A stretch of DNA of 61,695 nt from Paracoccaceae bacterium (GTDB lineage Bacteria; Pseudomonadota; Alphaproteobacteria; Rhodobacterales; Rhodobacteraceae): the NCBI GenBank assembly GCA_024636555.1, contig JAGXGW010000068.1:1-61695 (forward strand), written 5' to 3'. Of this stretch, positions 1 through 6,843 are shown piece after piece. A model generated the notes under the pieces. That model had not been told where the DNA came from. It made no database searches and saw nothing but the letters and a program-made list of their open reading frames with translations. A program made the translations under genes and the position numbers. How positions within the stretch are numbered: the stretch's first letter is position 1; the number at the start of each line of letters is the position of its first letter.

Positions 1-210
1 CATCCCATTCGCGCTATACCTGTCGGCATACCGCCAGATCTTCATATAGGCATCCTGCACGGCATCTTCCGCGCCAGCCCTGTCATTCAAGACACGCATC
101 ACGGTACCGAAGAGTTTCGCGCTGGTGGCGTCATATAGCGCGGAAAACGCTTTCCTGTCTCCCAGCGCGACGCGGCCGATCAGGTCTTCAATCTCTTGTA
201 CCGTCGCCAT
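1..210 (-). CDS. ECF sigma-70 family sigma factor, N-terminal part (cut by window edge)
   Basis: Translating the reverse strand from the ATG at 208-210 gives 70 residues with no stop before the window edge. The start reads MATVQEIEDLIGRVALGD and continues with an acidic stretch, AGAEDAVQDAYMKIWRYA. That stretch is the region 2 signature of extracytoplasmic-function sigma factors, in which the ..DAVQ[DE].. helix contacts core polymerase and the -10 element. The rest of the gene, including region 4 and any anti-sigma partner, lies outside the window. I cannot assign a signal or an ECF subgroup from region 2 alone. The gene is divergent from the small membrane protein at 449, so 211-448 should hold both promoters. 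Confidence 0.85.
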   Translation of the reverse strand, partial: MATVQEIEDLIGRVALGDRKAFSALYDATSAKLFGTVMRVLNDRAGAEDAVQDAYMKIWRYADRYSANGM

Positions 211-448
211 TCACCCGCTTTCGCAATGTCCATCCTGTGTGCAAACCTATCTCGGTGATATTGAATAACAACAGCAACTTGGAGCCGGCGGGAAAAATGC
301 CGAAGAATCGGTTATCCGGGCAAGTGAGGCGATCCGGACACGGCTTGAGCGCGGGTTTTGCGGTGGCGATCCGCCGCATCCTGCACACAGGGCTTGTGAG
401 GCCGGAAATAAGGCCTACATTAGGAACAAGCGCATCAGAGAGGTCGTC

Positions 449-790
449 ATGCCCAAGCTCATCCGCCTGTACATCATCCAAGTCGCCATCGGTTTCGGCC
501 TTGCCGGAGTTTTCGTGGCAATGCTGTTGTGGTTCAATATCGCGAACCTGTGGCATCTCGTGACGCATTCGGATGTGGGGCTTCTGGCGGTGCTGGTGCT
601 TTGGCTGCTGAACGGTGTTGTCTTTGCCGGGGTGCAATTCGCCATTGCCGTGATGAACATGAAGGACGATGACGATGACGAGCCGCGCGGCGGCCCGCGC
701 CGTCCGATCCGCATCGACACGTCGCAGATGATCCCTGTGCGCAGCATCGCGCGGCTGCGGCAGGGCCACAAACCCGACCAGCGCCGCTGA
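449..790 (+). CDS. Small two-helix inner membrane protein
   Basis: A 113-residue protein with two predicted transmembrane helices (about residues 8-28 and 45-70), an acidic DDDDDE patch and a basic, proline-rich cytoplasmic tail. The start ATG is preceded by a purine-rich GAGAGG ribosome site. It is followed 25 bp after the stop by a strong terminator, so it looks like a single-gene unit. Proteins of this shape are common in Rhodobacteraceae, but I recognise no functional family. The function is unknown. Confidence 0.75.
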   Translation: MPKLIRLYIIQVAIGFGLAGVFVAMLLWFNIANLWHLVTHSDVGLLAVLVLWLLNGVVFAGVQFAIAVMNMKDDDDDEPRGGPRRPIRIDTSQMIPVRSIARLRQGHKPDQRR

Positions 791-814
791 TCCGGATCAA
801 ACGCGACAATTCCA

Positions 815-835
815 GGGGCCTTCGGGCCCCTTTTT
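815..835 (+). terminator. Rho-independent terminator
   Basis: GGGGCC-TTCG-GGCCCC stem-loop with a stable tetraloop, followed by five T residues. It terminates the small membrane protein gene and lies just before the convergent glutaminase gene. Confidence 0.9.
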
Positions 836-849
836 CGTGTCGGAACCAC

Positions 850-1761
850 TCAGCCGAACACCGACCAGCGCGTTGCCTGCGCCAGACGCTCGACCGCAAC
901 GGTGCCCAGCCGCGAGTTGCCCTGTGCGTCCAGCCCAGGTGACCAGACCGCGATCGAGGCCCGCCCCGGCGCGATCACCAATATCCCGCCGCCGACCCCC
1001 GATTTGCCGGGCAGACCCACGCGAAAGGCAAAATCCCCTGATCCGTCATAATGCCCGCAGGTCATCATCAGCGCATTGATCCGCCGCACCCGCGCCGGCG
1101 ACAACAGCCGCGACGGGGCATGTCCCCCCATCAGAAACCGCCCCGCCTGCGCCAGTTGCCGCGTCGACATCTCGATGGCGCATTGATGGAAGTAGACCCC
1201 GCAACTCAATTCGGGCGCATTGTGCATGTTGCCATGCGCCCGCATGAAATGCGCCAGCGCCAGATTGCGATGCCCGGTCGCCTGCTCGGATTTCGCCACG
1301 CGGTGGTTGATGTGGATATCGTCATCGCCCGCCGCCTGCCGGACAAAGCGCAGGATCTCGCCCAAGACCTCGCGCGGGGCATTGCGCGCGAGAATCGCAT
1401 CGGTCACGACAAGCGCGCCTGCATTGATGAAGGGATTGCGCGGTATTCCGTTCTCGTGCTCAAGCTGGACCATGGAATTGAACGCAAGGCCCGACGGCTC
1501 GCGCCCGACCCGCGTCCAGAGCTGATCGCCCAGCCGCCCCAAGGCCAGCGCCAGCGTGAACACCTTGCTCACCGACTGGATCGAAAACGGCACCGCCGTC
1601 TCGCCCACGTGATAGCTTTGTCCATCCGCCGTACAGATGCTCATGGCGAAATGCGTGGGCGAGACCTGCGCCAGTTCGGGAATGTAATCCGCCACGGCCC
1701 CGCGATCGGATTGGCCCTGCATCTCGTCAAAGATGGTGTTTAGTATGGCTTGAAGATCCAT
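850..1761 (-). CDS. glsA: Glutaminase
   Basis: The 303-residue protein matches the serine-dependent beta-lactamase-fold glutaminases, which hydrolyse L-glutamine to glutamate and ammonia in the cytoplasm. The catalytic Ser-x-x-Lys is visible in [11 protein letters not shown] near residue 65. The family segments [10 protein letters not shown] and [11 protein letters not shown] are also present. The open frame extends much further upstream, but the start at [13 protein letters not shown] gives the usual family length (about 305) and leaves the RNA gene at 1890-2055 free. It converges with the membrane protein gene at 449. Confidence 0.92.
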   Translation of the reverse strand: MDLQAILNTIFDEMQGQSDRGAVADYIPELAQVSPTHFAMSICTADGQSYHVGETAVPFSIQSVSKVFTLALALGRLGDQLWTRVGREPSGLAFNSMVQLEHENGIPRNPFINAGALVVTDAILARNAPREVLGEILRFVRQAAGDDDIHINHRVAKSEQATGHRNLALAHFMRAHGNMHNAPELSCGVYFHQCAIEMSTRQLAQAGRFLMGGHAPSRLLSPARVRRINALMMTCGHYDGSGDFAFRVGLPGKSGVGGGILVIAPGRASIAVWSPGLDAQGNSRLGTVAVERLAQATRWSVFG

Positions 1762-1889
1762 CGCCGTATCCCGCGTCGTCCGGTCAAAACCCCGACTTAC
1801 AGGCTGGCACCGGCATCGCATAGCCGAAACCGCAGACCCGACGATGCCCGCAAGGGCAGGTGAGGGTGCAGCCTGACGGTAGTATGCGT

Positions 1890-2055
1890 AAAAGTGGCGG
1901 GCCCGCAGCGGCCGTGTGGTTGACGCATTCCCGAGAGCCTGTGTGTACAGGTGGGCGTCAGGTAACCAAACCAGGGTCTGATCAGAGCCAACTCCCTCGG
2001 AAGTGTTTAAGGCCACTGGAATGTAACCGTTCACGTGAAGAGCAGCACCCGCCAC
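1890..2055 (-). ncRNA. ssrS: Candidate 6S RNA (166 nt)
   Basis: This gene-free stretch folds as one long closed structure on the minus strand. The 5' end GTGGCGGG (2055-2048) pairs perfectly with CCCGCCAC (1901-1894), which is followed directly by four T residues. An inner stem CCGAG/CTCGG encloses smaller hairpins such as CCTGT-ACAC-ACAGG, leaving an unpaired middle region. A promoter of good spacing lies just upstream (2061-2089) and would start transcription at the first G of the closing stem. Length, closing stem and central bubble fit 6S RNA, which binds the sigma70 holoenzyme. I assign it from architecture, not from a sequence alignment, so another structured RNA is possible. Confidence 0.5.
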
Positions 2056-2060
2056 ACCAA

Positions 2061-2089
2061 CAGTTAGGTGTTCGCGGGCCCTTCGGCAA
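2061..2089 (-). promoter_or_regulatory. Predicted promoter of the 6S-like RNA
   Basis: On the minus strand there is a TTGCCG -35 hexamer (2089-2084), exactly 17 bp of spacer, and a TAACTG -10 hexamer (2066-2061). The predicted start is about 6 bp further on, at the first base of the RNA's closing stem. Confidence 0.5.
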
Positions 2090-2128
2090 GGGGTTGCATG
2101 CGTTCCCCTTCCGTTCGTATCATGCGGC

Positions 2129-2638
2129 ATGACAGAAATGCGCCGATTCACCAACCAGAACAGCATCACCGGACGGGATGCCAGGCAGGACAGCGGACCG
2201 GCCATGACCCAGCACGGGCGGCTTCTGGCGCGTGGCGTGGCGCGCCATCTGCTGGGGCATGGAATTGTCACGATCGAGGAATTCGTCCCCGCGCGCGGCT
2301 TGCGGGTGGATCTGGTCGGGCTCACCGCAAGCGGCGAGATCTGGGTGATCGAATGCAAATCCTGCCGCGCCGATTACATGGCTGACAGCAAATGGCAGGG
2401 CTATCTGGAGTGGTGTGACAGGTTTTTCTGGGCAGTCGATGCGGACTTTCCCACCGACCTGCTGCCCGATGACAGCGGTCTGATCCTGTCGGATGCCTAT
2501 GATGCCGAGATTGTCCGCATGGCGCCCGAAACGCGCCTGCCAGCGGCCAGACGGCGCAAGATGACGCAGATGTTCGCCCGCGTCGCGGCCCAACGCCTGC
2601 TCAGCCTGCGCGACCCCGAGGCGCGGATCGGCTTTTGA
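2129..2638 (+). CDS. mmcB: MmcB family DNA repair protein
   Basis: A 169-residue protein resembling MmcB of Caulobacter, a nuclease-fold protein linked to survival of DNA damage such as mitomycin C. The core holds a PD-(D/E)XK-like arrangement: D in RVDLVGL, then E and K in IWVIECKSC, followed by [17 protein letters not shown]. These fit the family pattern. The first ATG (2129) has no clear ribosome site. An internal ATG at 2204 before [10 protein letters not shown] would give a protein nearer the usual length of about 150, so the true start is uncertain. It converges with the small DUF6324-like gene. Confidence 0.78.
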   Translation: MTEMRRFTNQNSITGRDARQDSGPAMTQHGRLLARGVARHLLGHGIVTIEEFVPARGLRVDLVGLTASGEIWVIECKSCRADYMADSKWQGYLEWCDRFFWAVDADFPTDLLPDDSGLILSDAYDAEIVRMAPETRLPAARRRKMTQMFARVAAQRLLSLRDPEARIGF

Positions 2639-2647
2639 GCCTGTGCC

Positions 2648-2836
2648 TCAGCGTTTGACCAGCCGCGCTGCTGCTGCGGCCGCGCGGATTTCCTCGGCGA
2701 TTTCCTCGGCCTCTTCCGGGTCGAAATCCATCGGCACCTCGATACCCTGCGATTCCACGAAGATCCGCACCATGCCCAGTTCGGTGGGGCCGATCTGAAG
2801 GTTCGCCTCAAGGTCGCGTTCGCTGTTGATGCCCAT
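2648..2836 (-). CDS. DUF6324 family small protein
   Basis: A 62-residue acidic protein that begins MGINSERDLEANLQIGP, continues with GMVRIFVESQGIEVPMDF and ends in an alanine-rich helix. I recognise it as the conserved Rhodobacterales family DUF6324, whose function is unknown. The start is chosen at the ATG with a GGAGA ribosome site just upstream. The longer in-frame extension is proline-rich, lacks a ribosome site and is not supported. It sits between mmcB and tRNA-His. Confidence 0.75.
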   Translation of the reverse strand: MGINSERDLEANLQIGPTELGMVRIFVESQGIEVPMDFDPEEAEEIAEEIRAAAAAARLVKR

Positions 2837-3011
2837 GATGATGTCTCCGCTGACTGGTGTTTTTGCTAGCGGTTTCGCCGTTGCTTGGCAAGCATGGCCG
2901 GCTGACGGCGGATGCGGCCTGTCCGGTGGGCAAATCGGGGGGGGCAAAGCTGAAAATTTGATCCTGCATGCTCTTGCAACGGCGGGCACTTGCGGCTAAA
3001 TCGACCGCAGT

Positions 3012-3088
3012 GCCGCCTTAGCTCAGTTGGTTAGAGCGCTTGATTGTGGATCAAGAGGTCGCTGGTTCGAGACCAGCAGGTGGTACCA
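3012..3088 (+). tRNA. tRNA-His (anticodon GTG)
   Basis: A complete cloverleaf. The acceptor stem is GCCGCCT/AGGTGGT, the D arm starts GCTC, the anticodon stem-loop is CTTGA-TTGTGGA-TCAAG and the T arm is GCTGG-TTCGAGA-CCAGC, followed by A73 and an encoded CCA. Position 73 is A and the base before position 1 is T, so the usual G-1:C73 identity pair is absent. That is the known alphaproteobacterial tRNA-His form, which pairs with a divergent HisRS. Confidence 0.96.
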
Positions 3089-3100
3089 TCCTCCCCTCAC

Positions 3101-3445
3101 TCACTCTGCCTGAATGGTAATTTCCTGACGCAACGCACCGTCGCTGCGGTTATAGATCAGGATGCGGTCATCGGTGGTGACCACGGCATACCAGCCGGGT
3201 GTGACAGTAAAGGCCTGTGCCTGCGCCCCATCCGGCAGAGAGATTGCATCGGGCAAAGGAGTCGTGGCGCTGGGGAAACGGATGACAAGCAGCGCGATCA
3301 GCACTAGAAGCCCTGCAATCATCGTGCCTGTCAGGATTGTCACCAACAGGCGCAGGAAGCGCAGATTGCCCGGCTCGGGCGCAGGTTGGCCCGTTCCGGG
3401 CGCACCATTTTGGCCCGTTCCGGGCTGTGGAGATTGATCGCTCAT
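3101..3445 (-). CDS. DUF6476 family single-pass membrane protein
   Basis: A 114-residue protein with a Gly/Pro/Gln-rich N-terminal cytoplasmic tail and one transmembrane helix (about residues 30-55, TILTGTMIAGLLVLIALLV). A short periplasmic domain ends with a beta-rich stretch, WYAVVTTDDRILIYNR. I recognise it as the Rhodobacterales family DUF6476; no function is known. Its ATG overlaps the start of the divergent pseudouridine synthase gene (CATG). Each promoter must therefore lie inside the neighbouring coding region, or one of the two starts is downstream. Confidence 0.75.
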   Translation of the reverse strand: MSDQSPQPGTGQNGAPGTGQPAPEPGNLRFLRLLVTILTGTMIAGLLVLIALLVIRFPSATTPLPDAISLPDGAQAQAFTVTPGWYAVVTTDDRILIYNRSDGALRQEITIQAE

Positions 3446-4469
3446 GGGCCAAGGCCGCCTTTCTGTCCGGATCTTTGCCGATCCGCCACCGCGTCTTGAT
3501 AAGGCGCTTTCGCGTGATGTGCCAGATGATGCGAACCTGTCGCGCACCCGGTTGATGCGGCTGATCGCCGATGGTCATGTCACGCTGAACGGGCAGGTGG
3601 CCAATGACCCCAAGGCGAAGGTGGAGGAGGGCGATATCGTCGAGATCGCCGTGCCGGAGGCCGAGGACAGCCATATCGGGCCGGAAGACATCCCGCTGAG
3701 CATCATCTTCGAGGATGACGATCTTGTCGTGATCGACAAACCCGCAGGCATGGTGGTGCATCCCGCACCCGGATCGCCCTCCGGCACGCTGGTCAATGCG
3801 CTGCTCGCCCATTGCGGCGATGCTTTGTCCGGTGTGGGCGGCATGAAACGCCCCGGTATCGTGCACCGGATCGACAAGGATACATCCGGTCTGCTGGTCG
3901 TGGCCAAATCCGACCGCGCCCATCACGGGCTGGCCGCGCAGTTCGAGAAACACACGGTCGAGCGCTATTACAAAGCCGTGGTCTACGGCGTGCCTGACGG
4001 GAACGATCCGCGTCTGCGCGGCGTGAAGGGCGTGAATTTCGAGCCGGGCAATATCATGAAGATCACCACCCATCTGGCGCGCCACAAGGCCGACAGGCAG
4101 CGTCAGGCGGTGCTGTTCCAGGGCGGGCGGCATGCGGTGACGCGGGCACGGATCGTGGCCGAATACGGCGCACCGCCGGTGCTGAGCCTTGTCGAATGCT
4201 GGCTGGAAACCGGCCGCACGCACCAGATCCGCGTGCATCTGGCCCATGCGGGCCATGCGCTGGTGGGCGATCCGACCTATGGCGGGCGCCGCAAGCTGGC
4301 GCAAAAGGCCATCAGCGACAGCGCCGCACAGGCGGTTCGCGAATTTCCACGACAGGCGCTGCATGCGCAAGTGCTCGGTTTCGTGCATCCTGTCAGCGGG
4401 GAACCGCTGCGTTTCGAGGCGGAAATCCCGCAGGATATGGCCGATCTGATCGCGCTGCTGCAGGGCTAG
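3444..4469 (+). CDS. RluA family pseudouridine synthase (RluD-like)
   Basis: A 341-residue protein with an N-terminal S4 RNA-binding domain (about residues 15-80, RLDKALSRDVPD..SRTRLMRLIADG). The pseudouridine synthase catalytic domain follows. The catalytic aspartate is in GIVHRIDKDTSGLLVVAK, and the C-terminal family motif ETGRTHQIRVHLAHAGHALVGDP is intact. The combination of S4 plus RluA points to RluD-type modification of large-subunit rRNA helix 69; RluC-type specificity cannot be excluded. The gene stands alone upstream of the rpoH region. Confidence 0.92.
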   Translation: MGQGRLSVRIFADPPPRLDKALSRDVPDDANLSRTRLMRLIADGHVTLNGQVANDPKAKVEEGDIVEIAVPEAEDSHIGPEDIPLSIIFEDDDLVVIDKPAGMVVHPAPGSPSGTLVNALLAHCGDALSGVGGMKRPGIVHRIDKDTSGLLVVAKSDRAHHGLAAQFEKHTVERYYKAVVYGVPDGNDPRLRGVKGVNFEPGNIMKITTHLARHKADRQRQAVLFQGGRHAVTRARIVAEYGAPPVLSLVECWLETGRTHQIRVHLAHAGHALVGDPTYGGRRKLAQKAISDSAAQAVREFPRQALHAQVLGFVHPVSGEPLRFEAEIPQDMADLIALLQG

Positions 4470-5025
4470 TGTTCGCCACCCGACGAAAGGGTCCCGCCGC
4501 TTCTATGCAGTATGGGGCTGCCACTGAAATGTGCCACCCCGCCCGGAATAGCCGCGCAGCGGCCCGGGCATCGCAGGGCCGCCCCCCGGCCATGCGATTT
4601 GGTTGCCGCAAATGCCACGGACAAAGGGTGGATGTTGCTGAGCGATAAACTGCCAGACTGATGCGCCGGGCCGCCCCCCGGCACGGCGATTTCGCAGATG
4701 CAGGCGCAGGTCTAGAGGTCGGGCGGATGTGGCAGGCATAAATTGCCAAACCGGAAGGTGGCATCGCCGCACCGCGGCCCGACGATGCACGGCTTGTTGA
4801 CAATCCGCCTGGAGTTCCAAGGCTTCAGAGAGCATTTTGTGTGAGTTGTTACCCCTTGGGACAATTTGCGGGAAGGGCGATCACGGGACTGTCACGCCCG
4901 TGTCAGGCCGGATCACAGCCCAACGCGGGAACACTTGGCCGCACAACGGCGTTACTTGTGTGACAAACCCGTATTACCGACGGAAATTCGGTTATGTTCC
5001 GTTAAACATGTCGCCCTATGCCGAC
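4470..5025. other. Gene-free region with diverged dispersed repeat
   Basis: No supported gene. 4521-4656 and a related segment to about 4800 belong to the dispersed repeat also seen reversed near 24.75-24.88 kb. The last 200 bases are less GC-rich and lead into the rpoH promoter. Small open frames here fall within the repeat and are not conserved proteins. Confidence 0.7.
4521..4656 (-). repeat. Dispersed intergenic repeat, diverged copy D
   Basis: The reverse complement matches 24746-24882 closely over about 137 bp. Shared blocks include GCGATGCCCGGGCCGCTG and a TTTATCGC..AG.AACATCCA block. It contains a GC-rich palindromic core (GCCGC..GCGGC) reminiscent of copies A-C. Confidence 0.8.
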
Positions 5026-5054
5026 TTGAAACAGTTAGGCGATAGACATAAATT
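5026..5054 (+). promoter_or_regulatory. Predicted rpoH promoter
   Basis: TTGAAA (5026-5031), a 17-bp spacer and TAAATT (5049-5054), about 50 bp upstream of the rpoH ATG. It reads as a housekeeping-type promoter. The CTTGAA around the -35 also resembles a sigma32 -35 element, so autoregulation is possible, but no sigma32-type -10 is evident. Confidence 0.5.
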
Positions 5055-5103
5055 CGATGTTAAGCCCCGTAACTTTAGGGGCCCTTCTTGAAAGGGATGG
5101 TTT

Positions 5104-6000
5104 ATGAGCAATTATGCCAATCTGCCGGCACCAACGCCCGAGGGCGGCCTGAACCGGTATATGCAGGAGATTCGCAAGTTTCCCCTGCTGGAGCCGGAAG
5201 AAGAATACATGCTGGCCAAGCGCTGGGTGGAGGAGCAGGACACGCAAGCGGCGCACCGGATGGTCACCAGCCACCTGCGCCTCGCGGCCAAGATCGCCAT
5301 GGGCTATCGCGGCTATGGCCTGCCGCAGGCCGAGGTGATCTCGGAGGCGAATGTCGGCCTGATGCAGGCGGTCAAGCGGTTCGATCCTGAGAAAGGCTTC
5401 CGTCTGGCCACCTATGCGATGTGGTGGATCCGCGCCTCGATCCAGGAATATATCCTGCGCTCGTGGAGCCTTGTGAAACTGGGCACGACCTCGGCGCAGA
5501 AAAAGCTGTTCTTCAACCTGCGCAAGGCGAAATCCAAGATCGGCGCGCTGGAAGAGGGCGATATGCGTCCCGAGAACGTCAAGCAGATCGCGACCGATCT
5601 GGGCGTGACCGAGGCTGAAGTCATCAGCATGAACCGCCGCCTGTCGGGGGGGGACGCCTCGTTGAACGCGACCATCGGCTCCGAGGGCGAAGGCTCCATG
5701 CAGTGGCAGGACTGGCTTGAGGATGAGGATGCCGATCAGGCCAACGACTATGCCGAGCGTGACGAGATGCAGGCCCGCCGCGCGATGCTGGCGCAGGCGA
5801 TGGATGTGCTGAACGAGCGCGAGCGCGATATCCTGACGCAGCGGCGTCTGGCGGACGAGACTGTGACGCTGGAGGATCTGAGTACGCAATACGAGGTGAG
5901 CCGCGAGCGGATCCGCCAGATCGAGGTACGGGCCTTCGAGAAGCTGCAAAAGCGGATGCGCGAACTGGCCTCGGAAAAGGGCATGATGGAAGACGCCTGA
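5104..6000 (+). CDS. rpoH: RNA polymerase sigma factor RpoH (sigma32)
   Basis: A 298-residue group 3 sigma factor. Region 2 is intact (SHLRLAAKIAMGYRGYG, then the -10 contacting AMWWIRASIQEYILRSW). The RpoH box QKKLFFNLRKAKSK follows, the element that distinguishes heat-shock sigma factors. Region 4 carries LNERERDILTQRR and the helix-turn-helix VSRERIRQIEVRAFEKLQ. It directs transcription of chaperone, protease and oxidative-stress genes. Many Rhodobacteraceae carry two RpoH proteins; length and sequence fit the RpoHI type better. The DksA-like gene follows 27 bp downstream on the same strand. Confidence 0.96.
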   Translation: MSNYANLPAPTPEGGLNRYMQEIRKFPLLEPEEEYMLAKRWVEEQDTQAAHRMVTSHLRLAAKIAMGYRGYGLPQAEVISEANVGLMQAVKRFDPEKGFRLATYAMWWIRASIQEYILRSWSLVKLGTTSAQKKLFFNLRKAKSKIGALEEGDMRPENVKQIATDLGVTEAEVISMNRRLSGGDASLNATIGSEGEGSMQWQDWLEDEDADQANDYAERDEMQARRAMLAQAMDVLNERERDILTQRRLADETVTLEDLSTQYEVSRERIRQIEVRAFEKLQKRMRELASEKGMMEDA

Positions 6001-6027
6001 TATCCGGCGACTAAGGGAGAGATTGGA

Positions 6028-6297
6028 ATGGCTGGCGGTTGGGCACGCGATGGTGCCGTCTCCGAACAGATCGAAGCGTCCATTCAGGACGAGCTGGCGC
6101 GCCTCAAGGCGCGACGCGCCCCAGTCGGCGACAGCCTGACCCATTGCGCGGAATGCGAAGAACCGATCCCCGAGGCGCGCCGTACGGCCATTCCCGGTGT
6201 GAAACTCTGCATTGATTGCCAGCAGGAGCGCCAGTCCGCCCAGCAGACCCGCGGCGGCATTAACCGGCGCGGCTCCAAGGACAGCCAGATGAAGTGA
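6028..6297 (+). CDS. DksA/TraR family C4-type zinc finger protein
   Basis: An 89-residue protein with an N-terminal helix and one four-cysteine zinc finger, CAEC...CIDC (about residues 40-63, HCAECEEPIPEARRTAIPG then CIDCQQERQS). It lacks the long coiled coil of full DksA, so it is TraR-sized. TraR-type proteins bind RNA polymerase in the secondary channel and mimic DksA with ppGpp. Whether this one does so is inference. A GGGAGAG ribosome site precedes the ATG, and its place directly after rpoH suggests co-transcription. Confidence 0.88.
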   Translation: MAGGWARDGAVSEQIEASIQDELARLKARRAPVGDSLTHCAECEEPIPEARRTAIPGVKLCIDCQQERQSAQQTRGGINRRGSKDSQMK

Positions 6298-6307
6298 GGC
6301 GCGCGGG

Positions 6308-6364
6308 CAGGGGGCGCTGCCCCCGTCCTGCGGACTCCCCCGGGATATTTCGGGCAAGAAGAAG
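6308..6364. repeat. Post-stop dispersed repeat, copy 1 (about 55 bp)
   Basis: Contains the palindrome GGGGGCGCTGCCCCC, then GTCCTGCGGACTCCCCC and GGGATATTTCGGGCAAGAAGAAG. The same sequence recurs at 28682-28736 with only edge differences. Both copies lie 10-20 bp after a stop codon. Confidence 0.9.
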
Positions 6365-6369
6365 CGGGC

Positions 6370-6843
6370 TCAGGCCGTCAGCATCAGCCGCATGATATGC
6401 TGTGGTCCTGCGCCGCCATGCGGCCAGATGGCGCCGGTATCCTGAAACCCTGCCTTGAGATAGCTTGCGATTGCGGCGGGATTTTGCAGATTGACGGTCA
6501 GCCAGAGGCGGCGGGCTTGCGGGTAATGGATCTGCAGATACTCCGGCAAGGCGCGCATCGCCGCCGTGCCCAGCCCCTGACCCTGAGAGGCGGCATCCAC
6601 AATCACGGTGCGGAGCCCGAGATGGGACGGCTCCGCAAAGCCGTGGACGGCGTGATAGCCACGGTCGATCCTGAACATGCCCACGGGCAGATCACCCTGC
6701 AGGATGGCGTGGAAATCTGCATCCGCGTGATCGGCAAAGGACTCCGCGACCGTGCCGGAGAAGCGCAATTGGTCGGGGCGCACCGCGAGATGCGCGACTC
6801 TGTCGTGATCCTCTGCCGTCAGAGGGCTGAGCGAGACGCTCAA
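6370..6843 (-). CDS. GNAT family N-acetyltransferase
   Basis: A 157-residue acetyltransferase with the acetyl-CoA loop visible in VDAASQGQGLGTAAMRAL (about residues 75-92). A late motif follows, LTVNLQNPAAIASYLKAGF, typical of the GNAT fold. The substrate is unknown. No ATG starts this frame near the homology boundary. The best start is TTG at 6843-6841, which overlaps the TGA of pepF (GATTGA) and has GGAGGCG about 10 bp upstream inside pepF. Translation is therefore probably coupled to pepF. Confidence 0.85.
   Translation of the reverse strand: MSVSLSPLTAEDHDRVAHLAVRPDQLRFSGTVAESFADHADADFHAILQGDLPVGMFRIDRGYHAVHGFAEPSHLGLRTVIVDAASQGQGLGTAAMRALPEYLQIHYPQARRLWLTVNLQNPAAIASYLKAGFQDTGAIWPHGGAGPQHIMRLMLTA

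Noticed and set aside
5035-6357. Minus-strand open frame of 440 codons
   Set aside because: It runs antisense through rpoH and the DksA-like gene and starts inside the post-stop repeat; no protein family.
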